Shown: piece by piece, positions 9,987 to 19,865 of the stretch
Layout of the letters: every line of letters begins with the position of its first letter
Position numbering within the stretch: the first letter of the stretch is position 1
Assembly: GCF_001182745.1 (NCBI RefSeq)
Contig: NZ_LN868938.1
Location: 868,001 to 932,000 of the forward strand
DNA from: Nocardia farcinica
GTDB lineage: Bacteria; Actinomycetota; Actinomycetes; Mycobacteriales; Mycobacteriaceae
Reading direction: 5' to 3'
DNA: 64,000 bases
Position numbers and translations under genes: made by a program
The notes under the pieces: generated by a model
Told to the model about the DNA's origin: nothing
The model's database searches: none
What the model saw: the letters and a program-made list of their open reading frames with translations, nothing else

Positions 9987-10508
9987 TCACGGCGTGCAGG
10001 GAGCCTGCGCGAAGGCCAGCAGCGTGCAGGCGCTCGCGTCCGAGATCTTCCACTTGTCGTCCTCGTGCTGCCAGGTCAGCGGCATGGCGGGGGCGACACC
10101 GTGCGGGGAGGTGATGACGACCTGAGCGGTCGCGGATTCGCCCTCGGTCTTGATGTCGCTGATCGCGAAGGTCAGCGGCCCGTAGCCGCCGAGGACCTGG
10201 TTCATCGTGTCGATGTTGGCGGCGCGCTTGTCGCCGTCCACCACGACCGCGGTCTTGTCGGCGGTGGTCTTGGCCGGATCCGCGAACAGGGTCAGCGTGC
10301 CCTGCAGCTCCTCGGCGGTCGGGGCGGCGTGGTCGTGATCACCGCTCGCGGAGGAGGTGGCCGCCGCGCTGGTGGCGGCCGCGCTGGTGCTGGTCGCGGC
10401 GGTGTCGGAGGACTCGTCGTCCGAACAGCCGGCCAGGCCGGCGGTGAGGGCGAGGGCCGCCGCGGCGGTGGCGACGCACAAGCGCAGGGACTTGGCGGGA
10501 AGGAGCAT
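9987..10508 (-). CDS. Secreted lipoprotein, LppK-position, MTB12-like domain
   Basis: A 173-residue exported lipoprotein. The N-terminus has lysine/arginine, a hydrophobic run and the lipobox LAGC, so the cysteine is probably acylated and the protein anchored on the outer face of the membrane. A Ser/Thr/Ala linker with HDH follows. The folded part (EELQGTLTLFADPAKTTADKTAVV to WKISDASACTLLAFA) resembles the MTB12/CFP-2 domain of mycolata; two cysteines near the end could pair. ATG 10508 is chosen over TTG 10517 because AAAGG lies 9 bases before it. Position next to mpa matches lppK of M. tuberculosis. An iron-box-like sequence lies about 50 bases upstream. Confidence 0.78.
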   Translation of the reverse strand: MLLPAKSLRLCVATAAAALALTAGLAGCSDDESSDTAATSTSAAATSAAATSSASGDHDHAAPTAEELQGTLTLFADPAKTTADKTAVVVDGDKRAANIDTMNQVLGGYGPLTFAISDIKTEGESATAQVVITSPHGVAPAMPLTWQHEDDKWKISDASACTLLAFAQAPCTP

Positions 10509-10556
10509 GTTCAGCAACCTTTCGGCTCGATGCCGAGGATTCCCTCCTCGGCCGGG

Positions 10557-10575
10557 TTAGGGGAGGCTAACATGG
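10557..10575 (-). promoter_or_regulatory. DtxR/IdeR-like iron box upstream of the lipoprotein gene
   Basis: TTAGGGGAGGCTAACATGG matches 14 of 19 positions of the DtxR/IdeR operator consensus TTAGGTTAGSCTAACCTAA as I remember it. It lies about 50 bases before the lipoprotein start and about 110 bases before mpa. If real, the lipoprotein would be repressed by iron-loaded IdeR. Binding is inferred. Confidence 0.5.
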
Positions 10576-10686
10576 TTGCTCGGCCGCCGATCGCAGCACA
10601 GATGTGATCACGACGAAACAATGTCGGAAAGCGAGAACGGTTCGCGCCCGGTAGCGTTGATAGACCGGGACTGGGAGGAGCAGCAC

Positions 10687-12447
10687 ATGAGCCCCATCGA
10701 GAATTCGGATTCGGCGGCCTGGAGAGAGCTCGAGGCGGTACGCGCCGAGGCGGCTGCACTCCGAAGGCAACTCGCCGATTCGCCGGATCGCACACGTGAA
10801 TTGGAAGCCCGCATCGATTCGCTGACCATTCGCAACACCAAGCTGATGGACACCCTCAAGGAAGCGCGCCAGCAACTGGTGGCGCTGCGCGAGGAGGTCG
10901 ATCGGCTGGGTCAGCCGCCCAGCGGATACGGCATCCTGATCGGCGTGTACGACGATCAGACGGTCGACGTGTTCACTTCGGGTCGCAAGATGCGGTTGAC
11001 CTGCTCGCCGAACATCGACACGTCCACGCTCTCCTACGGTCAGACCGTCCGGTTGAACGAGGCGCTGACCGTCGTGGAAGCGAACGAGTACGACGCGGTC
11101 GGTGAGATCGGCACGCTGCGCGAGATCCTCGACGACGGCCGCCGCGCCCTCGTGGTCGGGCACGCCGACGAGGAGCGGGTCGTCTGGCTGGCGGGTCCGC
11201 TGGCCAAGGTCGCCGAGGAGGACGACCTCGACGATCCCGATTCGCCCGTGCGCAAGCTGCGTCCCGGCGACTCCCTGCTGGTCGACACCAAGGCCGGATT
11301 CGCCTTCGAGCGCATCCCCAAGGCCGAGGTCGAGGATCTGGTGCTCGAGGAGGTGCCCGACGTCGACTACAGCGACATCGGCGGCCTGGGCAGGCAGATC
11401 GAACAGATCAGGGACGCGGTCGAGCTGCCGTTCCTGCACAAGGACCTGTTCCGCGAGTACGAGCTGCGCCCGCCCAAGGGCGTGCTGCTCTACGGCCCGC
11501 CCGGCTGCGGTAAGACGCTGATCGCCAAGGCGGTGGCCAACTCGCTGGCCAAGAAGATCGCCGAGGCGCGCGGTGAGGATGCCAAGGAAGCCAAGTCGTT
11601 CTTCCTGAACATCAAGGGCCCCGAGCTGCTGAACAAGTTCGTGGGCGAGACCGAGCGCCACATCCGGATCATCTTCCAGCGGGCCCGCGAGAAGGCCTCC
11701 GAGGGCACCCCGGTGATCGTGTTCTTCGACGAGATGGACTCGATCTTCCGCACCCGCGGCTCGGGCGTCTCGTCGGACGTGGAGACCACCGTGGTGCCGC
11801 AGCTGCTGTCGGAGATCGACGGCGTGGAGGGCCTCGAGAACGTCATCGTGATCGGTGCGTCCAACCGCGAGGACATGATCGACCCGGCCATCCTGCGGCC
11901 CGGCCGCCTCGATGTGAAGATCAAGATCGAGCGTCCGGACGCGGAGTCGGCGCAGGACATCTTCTCCAAGTACCTCACCGAGGATCTGCCGCTGCACGCC
12001 GACGACCTGGCCGAGTTCGGCGGCGACAAGGCCGCCTGCGTGCGCGCCATGATCGAGCGGGTCGTGGACCGGATGTACGCCGAGAGCGAGGACAACCGCT
12101 TCCTGGAGGTCACCTACGCCAACGGTGACAAGGAAGTCCTGTACTTCAAGGACTTCAACTCCGGCGCCATGATCCAGAACATCGTCGATCGCGCCAAGAA
12201 GTACGCGATCAAGTCGGTGCTCGAGACGGGCAGCCCGGGCCTGCGCATCCAGCATCTCTACGATTCGATCGTGGACGAGTTCTCCGAGAACGAGGACCTG
12301 CCCAACACCACGAATCCCGATGACTGGGCGCGGATCTCGGGCAAGAAGGGCGAGCGCATCGTCTACATCCGCACGCTGGTCACCGGCAAGAACGCCAGTG
12401 CGAGCCGGGCCATCGACACCGAGTCGAACACCGGCCAGTACCTGTAG
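10687..12447 (+). CDS. mpa: Proteasome-associated AAA ATPase (Mpa/ARC)
   Basis: A 586-residue hexameric ATPase that binds Pup on tagged proteins, unfolds them and feeds them to the 20S proteasome. Order of parts: N-terminal coiled coil (heptads around [18 protein letters not shown]) that captures Pup, an OB double domain (residues ~80-230), then the AAA module with Walker A GPPGCGKT (270-277), Walker B FFDEMD (D348, E349) and an arginine-finger region in LRPGRLD. The C-terminus ends GQYL, whose penultimate tyrosine docks into the proteasome alpha ring. ATG 10687 is chosen because GGGAGGAGCAG precedes it and related ARC proteins start at this point. Two earlier starts in frame lack such a site. 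Confidence 0.96.
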   Translation: MSPIENSDSAAWRELEAVRAEAAALRRQLADSPDRTRELEARIDSLTIRNTKLMDTLKEARQQLVALREEVDRLGQPPSGYGILIGVYDDQTVDVFTSGRKMRLTCSPNIDTSTLSYGQTVRLNEALTVVEANEYDAVGEIGTLREILDDGRRALVVGHADEERVVWLAGPLAKVAEEDDLDDPDSPVRKLRPGDSLLVDTKAGFAFERIPKAEVEDLVLEEVPDVDYSDIGGLGRQIEQIRDAVELPFLHKDLFREYELRPPKGVLLYGPPGCGKTLIAKAVANSLAKKIAEARGEDAKEAKSFFLNIKGPELLNKFVGETERHIRIIFQRAREKASEGTPVIVFFDEMDSIFRTRGSGVSSDVETTVVPQLLSEIDGVEGLENVIVIGASNREDMIDPAILRPGRLDVKIKIERPDAESAQDIFSKYLTEDLPLHADDLAEFGGDKAACVRAMIERVVDRMYAESEDNRFLEVTYANGDKEVLYFKDFNSGAMIQNIVDRAKKYAIKSVLETGSPGLRIQHLYDSIVDEFSENEDLPNTTNPDDWARISGKKGERIVYIRTLVTGKNASASRAIDTESNTGQYL

Positions 12448-12457
12448 GCCGACCGAT

Positions 12458-12492
12458 CGAGGCCGCGTCTCCCGTTCGGGGGCGCGGCCTCG
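12458..12492 (+). terminator. Hairpin terminator after mpa
   Basis: CGAGGCCGCG pairs with CGCGGCCTCG (10-bp stem), with an inner CCC/GGG pairing in the loop. It begins 11 bases after the mpa stop, with no T-tract. Confidence 0.55.
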
Positions 12493-12548
12493 TCGCGTCC
12501 GGCGGGGTCCCGTTCCCCGGCCGCGCGGCGGCGTGGTTACCTGGTGAC

Positions 12549-12917
12549 ATGACGAGTGGTCACACCGAGATCTGGCACAATCCGCGCTGCTCCAAGAGCC
12601 GCAACGCCACCGCCTACCTCGACGAGGCGGGCGTGGACTACACCGTGCGCCGCTACCTCGACGACCCGCCGACCGCCGAGGAACTGCGCGCCGTGCTCGC
12701 CCGCCTCGGCGCCGAGCCCTGGGACATCACCCGCACCGGCGAACAGGCCGCCAAGGACCTGGGCATGGCCGACTGGGGCCGCACTCCGGCCGACCGGGAG
12801 CGCTGGATCGAGGCGCTGGTGGCCGAACCACGGCTGATCCAGCGCCCGATCGTGCTCACCGCCGACGGCGGCGCGGTGCTGGCGCGCAGCGACGAGGCGT
12901 TGCGCACACTGGGCTGA
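12549..12917 (+). CDS. arsC: ArsC-family arsenate reductase (glutaredoxin type)
   Basis: A 122-residue thioredoxin-fold protein of the ArsC family. The active-site loop is HNPRCSKSRNA with the single catalytic cysteine C14 and the downstream arginine typical of the glutaredoxin-dependent arsenate reductases. The second signature is LIQRPIVL, with an arginine that in the R773 enzyme helps bind arsenate. No arsenic-resistance genes (arsB, acr3, arsR) lie nearby, so this may be a housekeeping thiol reductase rather than a true resistance gene. TTACCT six bases before the ATG is compatible with leaderless initiation. Confidence 0.85.
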   Translation: MTSGHTEIWHNPRCSKSRNATAYLDEAGVDYTVRRYLDDPPTAEELRAVLARLGAEPWDITRTGEQAAKDLGMADWGRTPADRERWIEALVAEPRLIQRPIVLTADGGAVLARSDEALRTLG

Positions 12918-12969
12918 GGGCCGCGCGGGCAGCCCTGCCCGGGTCGCCCGCGCGGTAATGTCGCGGTCC

Positions 12970-13650
12970 ATGAAGGTACACCTGCGCCACAATCCCGCCT
13001 CGACCGTCGCCCGCTGCTTCCTCGCGGGCGGGGAGCCGATGCGGGTCGAGAGCGGCGCCATGCTCGCGCATTCGGCCGGCGTCACCCTGCAGGCCAAGGC
13101 CGAAGGCGGCATCCTGGCCGGGTTGAAGCGCTCGGTGCTGGCCGGTGAGTCGTTCTTCGTCTCCACCTTCACCGCACCGCCGCAGGGCGGCTGGGTGGAC
13201 GTGGCACCCGCCCTGCCCGGCGACATGCTGAATCTCGCGATCACCCCGGACCGCCCGTACTTCATCAGCCGCGGCGGCTGGATCGCCAACTCCTACGGCG
13301 TGACCGTGGAGAGCAAATGGGGCGGGTTCGCGAACCTGTTCGGCGGCGAGGGCGGTTTCGGTCTGCGCGCCCACGGCGAGGGCGAGGTGGTCGTCGGTGT
13401 GTTCGGCGCCATCGACGTCATCGATCTGCAGCCGGGCGAGCCGATCACCATCGACACCGGCCACGTCGTCGCCTACGACCTGGCGATGAACTTCACCATC
13501 CGCCGGGCCGTGTCGGGACGCTCCATCCAGTCCCTGAAATCCGGCGAGGGTTTCGTCTTCGACTTCGTCGGTCCGGGCCGGGTGCTGCTGCAGACCCGCA
13601 ATCCGGGCGCCTTCGGGGCCTGGGCGGCGTCGATGGCGTCCTCGAGCTGA
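12970..13650 (+). CDS. AIM24-family (TIGR00266-like) beta-rich protein
   Basis: A 226-residue protein of the family related to the yeast mitochondrial protein AIM24. Repeated beta strands with glycines are seen (VESGAMLAHSAGVTLQAKAEGG, GEGGFGLRAHGEGEVVVGVFGAI). No catalytic residues are evident and the family's biochemical role is unknown. I prefer ATG 12970 to ATG 12958: TAATGT lies 8 bases before it as a possible -10 element of a leaderless transcript, and the protein then starts MKVHLRHNP as expected. No membrane segment. Neighbours give no clear functional hint. Confidence 0.75.
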   Translation: MKVHLRHNPASTVARCFLAGGEPMRVESGAMLAHSAGVTLQAKAEGGILAGLKRSVLAGESFFVSTFTAPPQGGWVDVAPALPGDMLNLAITPDRPYFISRGGWIANSYGVTVESKWGGFANLFGGEGGFGLRAHGEGEVVVGVFGAIDVIDLQPGEPITIDTGHVVAYDLAMNFTIRRAVSGRSIQSLKSGEGFVFDFVGPGRVLLQTRNPGAFGAWAASMASSS

Positions 13651-13711
13651 GCGACGCGTCGATCCGGAGTAGATTGGGCGGCGCCGGCTTCCACTCGGCG
13701 GAGAGGACGAC

Positions 13712-14107
13712 ATGGTTCTGCCACGCTCCCTGGCCACCCTCAACCGGCACCTCACCAATCCGGCGGCCAGACCGGTCGCCGGTCGCGTCCCCCCGGCCGC
13801 GGTGGTGGTGCATCGCGGCCGCCGCTCCGGCCGCACCTACGAGACACCCGTGCTGGCCTTCGCCGACGGCCCGGTCTACCGGATCGCGCTGACCTACGGC
13901 CCCGGCGTCGACTGGTTGAAGAACGTGCGCGCGGCCGGACGATTCGAGCTGCGCCGCACCGGCCGCACACTCACCCTCGTCGACCCCGAGGTGATCGAGG
14001 ACCCGGCCGCCGCATGGGCGCCGCCCGTCGTGCGGCAGGTGTTGCGCGCCATCGGCGCCCGCTACCACCTGCGCGCGACCGTGCGGGAGCAGGCGGGCCT
14101 GCGGTAG
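13712..14107 (+). CDS. Ddn-like F420-dependent nitroreductase/quinone reductase family protein
   Basis: A 131-residue split-barrel protein of the deazaflavin-dependent nitroreductase (Ddn) family. Family traits are the basic VHRGRRSGR.YETPVLAF strand that contacts the F420 phosphate, and 'DWLKNVRAAGRFELRRTGRT'. Members reduce quinones or nitro compounds with reduced F420; the substrate here is unknown. ATG 13712 follows GGAGAGGACGAC, a good ribosome site. It is one of three predicted F420-linked enzymes in the window. Confidence 0.83.
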   Translation: MVLPRSLATLNRHLTNPAARPVAGRVPPAAVVVHRGRRSGRTYETPVLAFADGPVYRIALTYGPGVDWLKNVRAAGRFELRRTGRTLTLVDPEVIEDPAAAWAPPVVRQVLRAIGARYHLRATVREQAGLR

Positions 14108-14137
14108 GCCGGTCCTGCCGCCGGTGTGCCGCTCGGT

Positions 14138-14902
14138 TCAGCGCAGGTCGTCGCCCAGATCCCAGTGGGCGGCATGGTGGAGGGCGGTGGGGGAGAGGCC
14201 GAAGGTGCGGCGGCAGGTGCGGGTGAGGTCGGTGCCGTTGTCGAAGCCCGCGGCCTGGGCGGCGGTGGCGAGGTCGTCGCCGGAGCGGAAGCGGGCGACG
14301 GCGATTCGCAGGCGCAGCCAGAGAATGTAGGGGCGCAGCGGGATTCCGACCTGCTCGGTGAACAGGTGGGACAGGCGGCCGGGGGAGAGGCCGACCCGCT
14401 TGGCGACGTCGGCGCCGCGGACGGTGCGGTCGAGCACCAGCGAGGGCAGCAGGTGCAGCGCCTCGGTGACCGCGGCGTGGCGATGCGGCGGGGCCGGTGG
14501 CGTCGCGCGCAGGGCGTGCACGATGGCCGCCACCTGTTCGGCGATGGGGGAATTCAGCAGGGTGGCGGGCAGCGGGTCGCGGTCGTGGGCCCAGCCGCCG
14601 CGATGGGCATCCGCCGCGGCGGCGGCACCGGCCGCGGTCTCCGGATCGAGATACAGCGTCGCTCCCTCGGCGGCGGATTCGATCCGGTAGGGCGCGTCCG
14701 CGGGCACGATCACCCGGGTGCCCTGGTGCCGCACGCCGCCGGCGTCCATCACCGTCACCGGGGTACGGGCGACGAGCATCTGGACGGTGTGGTGGGCGTG
14801 CAGTGCGGTGGGCTCGATCGGCCCACCGAAGGCGAGAATGCCCGGCCGCAGCAAAGCTGTTGCCCAGCGCGGCTTTTCGTCGACGACCAGGGTGTTCTCC
14901 AT
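14138..14902 (-). CDS. AraC-family transcriptional regulator
   Basis: A 254-residue regulator. The N-terminal part is a short cupin-like sensor (LHAHHTVQMLVARTPVTV, GTRVIVPADAPYRI). The C-terminal ~95 residues carry the double helix-turn-helix of the AraC/XylS family: ADVAKRVGLSPGRLSHLFTEQVG then the second motif AAQAAGFDNGTDLTRTCRRTFGLSP. ATG 14902 follows GGGAGCGTCGG; the in-frame GTG 14917 is less likely. Its ligand and targets are unknown. The next gene on the same strand upstream is a DUF418 membrane protein. Confidence 0.88.
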   Translation of the reverse strand: MENTLVVDEKPRWATALLRPGILAFGGPIEPTALHAHHTVQMLVARTPVTVMDAGGVRHQGTRVIVPADAPYRIESAAEGATLYLDPETAAGAAAAADAHRGGWAHDRDPLPATLLNSPIAEQVAAIVHALRATPPAPPHRHAAVTEALHLLPSLVLDRTVRGADVAKRVGLSPGRLSHLFTEQVGIPLRPYILWLRLRIAVARFRSGDDLATAAQAAGFDNGTDLTRTCRRTFGLSPTALHHAAHWDLGDDLR

Positions 14903-15037
14903 CCGACGCTCCCGCACGCTGCCGCACCGGTGGGCCGGGTGTCGGCCCCACCGCCCGAGAATATCCGCCCGGCCTCGTCCGCGGAGGTCGTTTCGGCGAG
15001 CCGGTGGCAGCGCCGAGCCAGAATCGGTTGCGCCGCT

Positions 15038-16219
15038 TCAGCGGTCGCCGGACAGCCGCCGGTAGCTCACCTGCCAGAACCACTCCACCGGCCCGCGCTC
15101 GAAGCGGCGTAGCCACAGGTGCGCCGCCACCACGATGATCAGGCTGACCAGCAGGTACATTCCGACCGTGAACGGCACGCGCGCCGCCGGGTCCACCCGT
15201 GCCGCCAGCCCGAGGCCCCAGCCGTAGCACAGTGCCGAGGCCACCAGGTTCTGCAGGATGTAGCACGAGAGCGCGGTGCGGCCGACCTCGCCGAGCCTGC
15301 GCCCGGCGAATCCGACGCGCGGCCTGCGCAGGTAGAACTCGGCCACCAGGGCGAGCAGGCCGAACGCGACGAGCGGTGCGGTGCCGTAGCGGGTCAGGAA
15401 GATCACGTCGCCGCCGACGAACACACCGGCGGCCAGGTCGACCGGTGCCGCCACCGCGCCGAGCAGCATGAGGCGCTTGCGGATTCGCGCGCCCTCCGGC
15501 CGGAACACCCCGGCCCGGAACAACGCCGCACCGGCGAGGAACAACGCCACCGACATCGGGAACACGATGATCGGTTCGAGCCGGAACATGCCCGCGTTCG
15601 CCAGCCGGAACACCACCAGATCCCAGAACGATCCGTCGGCGTAGGGGTTCGGGTCCAGTGGCTCGCGCGCCGCGGGCTCGGCCGCCGGTGCGGCGGCGAT
15701 CGCCACCGCGACCAGGGTGAGCAGCGCCAGATGCACCGCCGCCGCGCCGATCAGCCAGCGGCGCCGAGCCCGGTCGCTCGTGGCGAGCAGGAACGCCACC
15801 ACCAGGCCCGTGACGGCGTACCCCATGAGCACGTCGAACTCGGCGACCAGCACGAAGTTCAGCACGCCGTCGAGGAACAGCAGGCCCGCCCGCCAGGGGT
15901 ACTTGCCCGGCCACGGTCTGCCCGCGCGGGCGGCCGAGGCCTGCTGGATGGCCAGGCCGATGCCGAACATGATGGTCAGGAGGCCGAGGAACTTGCCCTG
16001 GGCGATCTGCTGGAGCACCCGCTCGGTCCAGTCCGCGCCCGCGGCGCCGAAGCCGGCGAGGTAGCCGACGAGCCCCTCGGGATCGGTCATGATCCAGATG
16101 TTGGTGCCGAGGGTGCCGAGGATGGCGATGCCGCGCAGGACGTCGAGGGCGGGCAGGCGGCCGCCCGGCGCGGGGGTGCGGGCCCGGTCCCGCGCCTGAT
16201 CGGTGATCTGGTCGGTCAC
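15038..16219 (-). CDS. DUF418-family membrane protein
   Basis: A 393-residue multi-pass membrane protein with the DUF418 signature: RLPALDVLRGIAILGTLGTNI at the N-terminus, FMFGIG-like 'FLGLLTIMFGIGLAIQ' after the second helix, and the C-terminal FTVGMYLLVSLIIVVAAHLWLRRFERGPVEWFW. About nine membrane helices are apparent. The family is distantly acyltransferase-3-like in its N-terminus, but no enzyme or transport activity is established. GTG 16219 is the start. It is transcribed away from dop, sharing the 150-base promoter region. Confidence 0.85.
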   Translation of the reverse strand: MTDQITDQARDRARTPAPGGRLPALDVLRGIAILGTLGTNIWIMTDPEGLVGYLAGFGAAGADWTERVLQQIAQGKFLGLLTIMFGIGLAIQQASAARAGRPWPGKYPWRAGLLFLDGVLNFVLVAEFDVLMGYAVTGLVVAFLLATSDRARRRWLIGAAAVHLALLTLVAVAIAAAPAAEPAAREPLDPNPYADGSFWDLVVFRLANAGMFRLEPIIVFPMSVALFLAGAALFRAGVFRPEGARIRKRLMLLGAVAAPVDLAAGVFVGGDVIFLTRYGTAPLVAFGLLALVAEFYLRRPRVGFAGRRLGEVGRTALSCYILQNLVASALCYGWGLGLAARVDPAARVPFTVGMYLLVSLIIVVAAHLWLRRFERGPVEWFWQVSYRRLSGDR

Positions 16220-16369
16220 CCACCCACTATCGGCCCTCGCGCGCGCGAGGGAATCCGCCGCGAGGAGGAACCGATGTAGCCGGGAGAACGAATTCGGCTA
16301 CACCCCGAGGAGGACACCGGTGCACCGGGTGCGGCCGATGCCGCCGCGCGCGTCGCCTAGGCTCGAGGT

Positions 16370-17869
16370 ATGCAGCGCATCATCGGAATCGAGGTCGAAT
16401 ACGGCATCTCGACGCCCACCGAGCCGTCGGCCAACCCGATCCTCACCTCCACGCAGGCGGTTCTGGCGTACGCGGCGGCCGAGGGCGTGCCGCGCGCACG
16501 GCGCACCCGGTGGGACTACGAGGTGGAGTCGCCGCTGCGCGACGCGCGTGGCTTCGACCTGAGCCGGATGAACGGGCCGGCGCCGGTGATCGACGCCGAC
16601 GAGGTCGGCGCCGCGAACATGATCCTCACCAACGGCGCGCGGCTCTACGTCGACCACGCCCACCCCGAGTACTCCGCCCCCGAGGTCACCGATCCGCTGG
16701 ACGCGGTGATCTGGGACAAGGCGGGCGAGCGGGTGATGGAGGCCGCGGCCCGGCACGCCTCCAGTGTGCCCGGCGCGCCGCGGCTGCAGCTGTACAAGAA
16801 CAACGTCGACGGCAAGGGCGCCTCCTACGGCACCCACGAGAACTACCTGATGAACCGGGACACCCCGTTCAACCAGATCATCGTGGGTCTGACGCCGTTC
16901 TTCGTCTCCCGGCAGGTGATCTGCGGGTCCGGCCGGGTCGGCATCGGCCAGTCCGGCGACCAGTCCGGCTTCCAGCTGTCCCAGCGCGCCGACTACATCG
17001 AGGTCGAGGTCGGCCTGGAGACCACCCTCAAGCGCGGCATCATCAACACCCGCGACGAACCGCACGCCGACGCCGACAAGTACCGCAGGCTGCACGTCAT
17101 CATCGGGGACGCCAACCTGGCCGAGATGTCGACCTACCTCAAGGTCGGCACCACCGCGCTGGTGCTGGATCTCGTGGAGGCCGGGGAGGACCTGTCGGAC
17201 CTGCAGCTGGCCCGGCCGGTCACCGCGGTGCACCAGATCAGTCACGATCCGACGCTGCGGGTGGCGGTGGCGATGGCCGACGGCCGCGAACTCACCGGCC
17301 TGGCGTTGCAGCGGCTCTACCACGAGCGGGTCGCGAAGTTCATGGACCGCGAGGGCAACGACGACCCGCGCGCCCGCGACATCCTCGAGAACTGGGCGAT
17401 GGTGCTCGACCTGCTGGAGCGCGACCCGATGGAATGCGCGAACCTGCTGGACTGGCCCGCCAAGCTGCGCCTGCTCGAGGGCATGCGCAGCCGCGAGGGA
17501 CTGAACTGGGCCGCCCCCAAGCTGCACCTGATGGACCTGCAGTACTCCGATGTGCGGCTGGACAAGGGGCTCTACAACCGCCTGGTCGCCCGCGGGTCGA
17601 TGAAGCGGCTGGTGTCCGAACAGCAGGTGCTCGATGCGATGACCAACCCGCCCACCGACACCAGGGCCTATTTCCGCGGGGAGTGCCTGCGCCGCTTCGG
17701 CGCCGACATCGCCGCCGCGAGCTGGGACTCGGTGATCTTCGACCTGGGCGGCGATTCGCTGGTGCGCATCCCCACCCTGGAGCCGCGCCGCGGCACCAAG
17801 TCCCATGTCGGCAAGCTGCTCGACGGTGTGGACAGCGCCGCCGAACTGGTGGAGCAGCTGACGCACTGA
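16370..17869 (+). CDS. dop: Deamidase/depupylase of Pup (Dop)
   Basis: A 499-residue carboxylate-amine-ligase-like enzyme that converts the C-terminal glutamine of Pup to glutamate and also removes Pup from substrates. The N-terminus [12 protein letters not shown] carries the nucleotide/metal-binding glutamates. The Dop-specific loop is present after residue 35 (about residues 38-77), distinguishing it from Paf[20 protein letters not shown] and [19 protein letters not shown] are shared with PafA. It lies 140 bases upstream of pup. TAGGCT six bases before the ATG suggests a leaderless message. Pup here ends in Gln, so Dop is required for the pathway. Confidence 0.96.
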   Translation: MQRIIGIEVEYGISTPTEPSANPILTSTQAVLAYAAAEGVPRARRTRWDYEVESPLRDARGFDLSRMNGPAPVIDADEVGAANMILTNGARLYVDHAHPEYSAPEVTDPLDAVIWDKAGERVMEAAARHASSVPGAPRLQLYKNNVDGKGASYGTHENYLMNRDTPFNQIIVGLTPFFVSRQVICGSGRVGIGQSGDQSGFQLSQRADYIEVEVGLETTLKRGIINTRDEPHADADKYRRLHVIIGDANLAEMSTYLKVGTTALVLDLVEAGEDLSDLQLARPVTAVHQISHDPTLRVAVAMADGRELTGLALQRLYHERVAKFMDREGNDDPRARDILENWAMVLDLLERDPMECANLLDWPAKLRLLEGMRSREGLNWAAPKLHLMDLQYSDVRLDKGLYNRLVARGSMKRLVSEQQVLDAMTNPPTDTRAYFRGECLRRFGADIAAASWDSVIFDLGGDSLVRIPTLEPRRGTKSHVGKLLDGVDSAAELVEQLTH

Positions 17870-17943
17870 CCGGCAAAAGGCCACAGATCCGACATGGTGT
17901 CGGGGTGGCTGGGTAGTGTTGAAGAACGGGCACGCACATTGCG

Positions 17944-17984
17944 CACGACCGGAACCGTGCTCACCGATCCTGGGTCCGGTCGTG
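17944..17984 (+). promoter_or_regulatory. 10-bp hairpin in the pup leader
   Basis: CACGACCGGA (17944-17953) pairs perfectly with TCCGGTCGTG (17975-17984) around a 21-base loop. It sits between a plausible -10 (TAGTGT near 17914) and the pup ribosome site AGGAGG (about 17995-18000). It could be a leader structure or mRNA-stability element for pup-prcBA. Confidence 0.45.
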
Positions 17985-18009
17985 ATGAGAACACAGGAGG
18001 TCGGCTGCC

Positions 18010-18204
18010 ATGGCACAAGAGCAGACCAAGCGCACCGGAGGCGGCGACGAGGACGAGGGTTCCGCCGGTCCCGAGGCCGCGGGTCAGGAACGTCGCGAGA
18101 AGCTGGCGGAGGACACCGACGACCTGCTCGACGAGATCGATGACGTGCTCGAGGAGAATGCGGAGGACTTCGTCCGCGCCTACGTGCAGAAGGGCGGCCA
18201 GTGA
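18010..18204 (+). CDS. pup: Prokaryotic ubiquitin-like protein Pup
   Basis: A 64-residue, strongly acidic and mostly disordered tag protein. The central helix-forming region ([24 protein letters not shown]) binds the Mpa coiled coil, and the C-terminus is GGQ. The terminal glutamine means it must be deamidated by Dop before PafA can join it to lysines. A strong ribosome site (ACAGGAGG) precedes ATG 18010. The stop overlaps the prcB start (GTGA at 18201-18204), so tag and protease are translationally coupled. Confidence 0.97.
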   Translation: MAQEQTKRTGGGDEDEGSAGPEAAGQERREKLAEDTDDLLDEIDDVLEENAEDFVRAYVQKGGQ

Positions 18205-19067
18205 CAGCAGGTGACCCGATGCGTCTCCACCCGGGGCACGCGCTTTCCTCTTTCACCGAACATCTACGAGCGCTCGCGCCGGAACTGTTGGGTCCCAACA
18301 GGTTCGCAGCTCTCGACGGTGCCACCGGATCCTCCGGTGGCACCGGCGCGAAGGACATCGCCCCGCACGGCACCACCATTGTCGCGGTCAGCTACCGCGG
18401 CGGCGTGCTGATCGCCGGCGACCGGCGGGCCACCCAGGGAAACCTGTTGGCCAGCAGGGACATGGACAAGGTCTACATCACCGACACCTTCTCGGCGGCG
18501 GGCATCGCGGGCACCGCGGGCATGGCCGTGGAGCTGGTGCGGCTGTTCGCGGTCGAGCTCGAGCACTACGAGAAGATCGAGGGCGTGCCGCTCACCTTCG
18601 ACGGCAAGGCCAACAAGCTGTCGAAGATGGTGCGCGACAACCTGCCCGCGGCCCTGCAGGGCCTGGCCGTGGTGCCGGTGCTGGTCGGGTACGACGAGCG
18701 CGCCGGTGACCCGGATCGGGCCGGGCGCATCGTGTCCTACGACGTCGTCGGTGGGCGCAGCGAGGAGCGGTTCGGCTACACCGCGGTCGGTTCCGGCTCG
18801 ATGTTCGCCAAGACCTCGCTGAAGAAGCTGTACGCCAAGGGGATCGACCAGGCACGGGCGCTGCGCATCGCCCTGGAGTCGCTCTACGACGCCTCCGACG
18901 ACGACACCGCCACCGGCGGGCCGGACCTGCTGCGCGGGATCTACCCGACGGCCGTCGTCATCGACGCCGAGGGCGCCCTGGAGGTGCCCGAGAGCAGGCT
19001 CGAGGAGATCGCCCGCGGGATCGTCGCCGATCGCACCGCGGCTCAGGAAGGGAGTGCAGGCGCATGA
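18201..19067 (+). CDS. prcB: 20S proteasome beta subunit
   Basis: A 288-residue precursor of the catalytic beta subunit. The 57-residue propeptide ends at the His-Gly before T58 ([10 protein letters not shown]), the N-terminal nucleophile freed by self-cleavage. Also seen are the D of AGDRRAT and K of DMDKVYITD, the catalytic helper residues, and the SGSMFA.TSLKKLY loop. The start is GTG 18201, overlapping the pup stop by four bases; the 3' end overlaps prcA likewise. Works as two heptameric rings inside the PrcA rings. Confidence 0.97.
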   Translation: MTAGDPMRLHPGHALSSFTEHLRALAPELLGPNRFAALDGATGSSGGTGAKDIAPHGTTIVAVSYRGGVLIAGDRRATQGNLLASRDMDKVYITDTFSAAGIAGTAGMAVELVRLFAVELEHYEKIEGVPLTFDGKANKLSKMVRDNLPAALQGLAVVPVLVGYDERAGDPDRAGRIVSYDVVGGRSEERFGYTAVGSGSMFAKTSLKKLYAKGIDQARALRIALESLYDASDDDTATGGPDLLRGIYPTAVVIDAEGALEVPESRLEEIARGIVADRTAAQEGSAGA

Positions 19068-19840
19068 CACTGCCGTACTACGCCTCGGCCGAGCAGATCA
19101 TGCGCGACAAGACCGAGCTCGCGCGCAAGGGCATCGCTCGGGGTCGCAGTGTCGTCGTGCTGACCTACGACAAGGGTGTGCTGTTCGTGGCCGAGAACCC
19201 CTCGGCCACGCTGCACAAGGTGAGCGAGCTCTACGACCGCATCGGGTTCGCCGCCGTCGGCAAATACAACGAGTTCGAGAGCCTGCGGCGCGGCGGCATC
19301 CTGCAGGCCGACCTGCGCGGCTACCAGTACGACCGGCGCGACGTGACCGGCCGGGCATTGGCCAACGCCTACGCGCAGGCGCTGGGCACGGTGTTCAACG
19401 ACCAGCTCAAGCCGTTCGAGGTGGAGATCTGTGTCGCCGAGGTCGGCTACCCGGAGCAGTCGCCGGAGGCGGTGCTGTACCGGATCAACTTCGACGGCGC
19501 GATCGTCGACGAGCGCGAGTTCGTGGTGATGGGCGGTACCACCGAGCCCATCGTCGCCGCGCTGAAGGACTCCTACCAGCCGGGCCTGGACCTGAGCTCG
19601 GCGGTGGGCGTCGCGGTGCAGGCGCTGCAGGCCTCCGGCCCGGAGGGCGCCGACAAGGAGAAGCGCACGATCGGCGTCTCCCAGCTGGAGGTGGCCACCC
19701 TGGAGCAGGCCCGCCCGCGCCGGGCGTTCCGGCGGGTCACCAAGACCGCGCTCGAGCAGTTGCTGGCCGGCAACGGCGTCGACACCTCGGTGGGCAAGGC
19801 GACCACCACGGTGGAGTTGCCGGAGGAGCCCGCGGAGTAG
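19064..19840 (+). CDS. prcA: 20S proteasome alpha subunit
   Basis: A 258-residue alpha subunit that forms the outer rings and gate. The N-terminus [23 protein letters not shown] is the gating segment and first helix; the core is the Ntn fold without a catalytic threonine ([18 protein letters not shown]). The last ~40 residues are variable and end in acidic PEEPAE. Starts at ATG 19064 inside the prcB stop (ATGA), so the subunits are made in step. A long hairpin terminator follows the gene. Confidence 0.96.
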   Translation: MTLPYYASAEQIMRDKTELARKGIARGRSVVVLTYDKGVLFVAENPSATLHKVSELYDRIGFAAVGKYNEFESLRRGGILQADLRGYQYDRRDVTGRALANAYAQALGTVFNDQLKPFEVEICVAEVGYPEQSPEAVLYRINFDGAIVDEREFVVMGGTTEPIVAALKDSYQPGLDLSSAVGVAVQALQASGPEGADKEKRTIGVSQLEVATLEQARPRRAFRRVTKTALEQLLAGNGVDTSVGKATTTVELPEEPAE

Positions 19841-19865
19841 TCCGGGGGCGTCGCACCACCCGCTC

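Noticed and set aside
12549..12917. Arsenic-resistance island
   Set aside because: Only an ArsC-family gene is present; no arsenite exporter or ArsR gene nearby.
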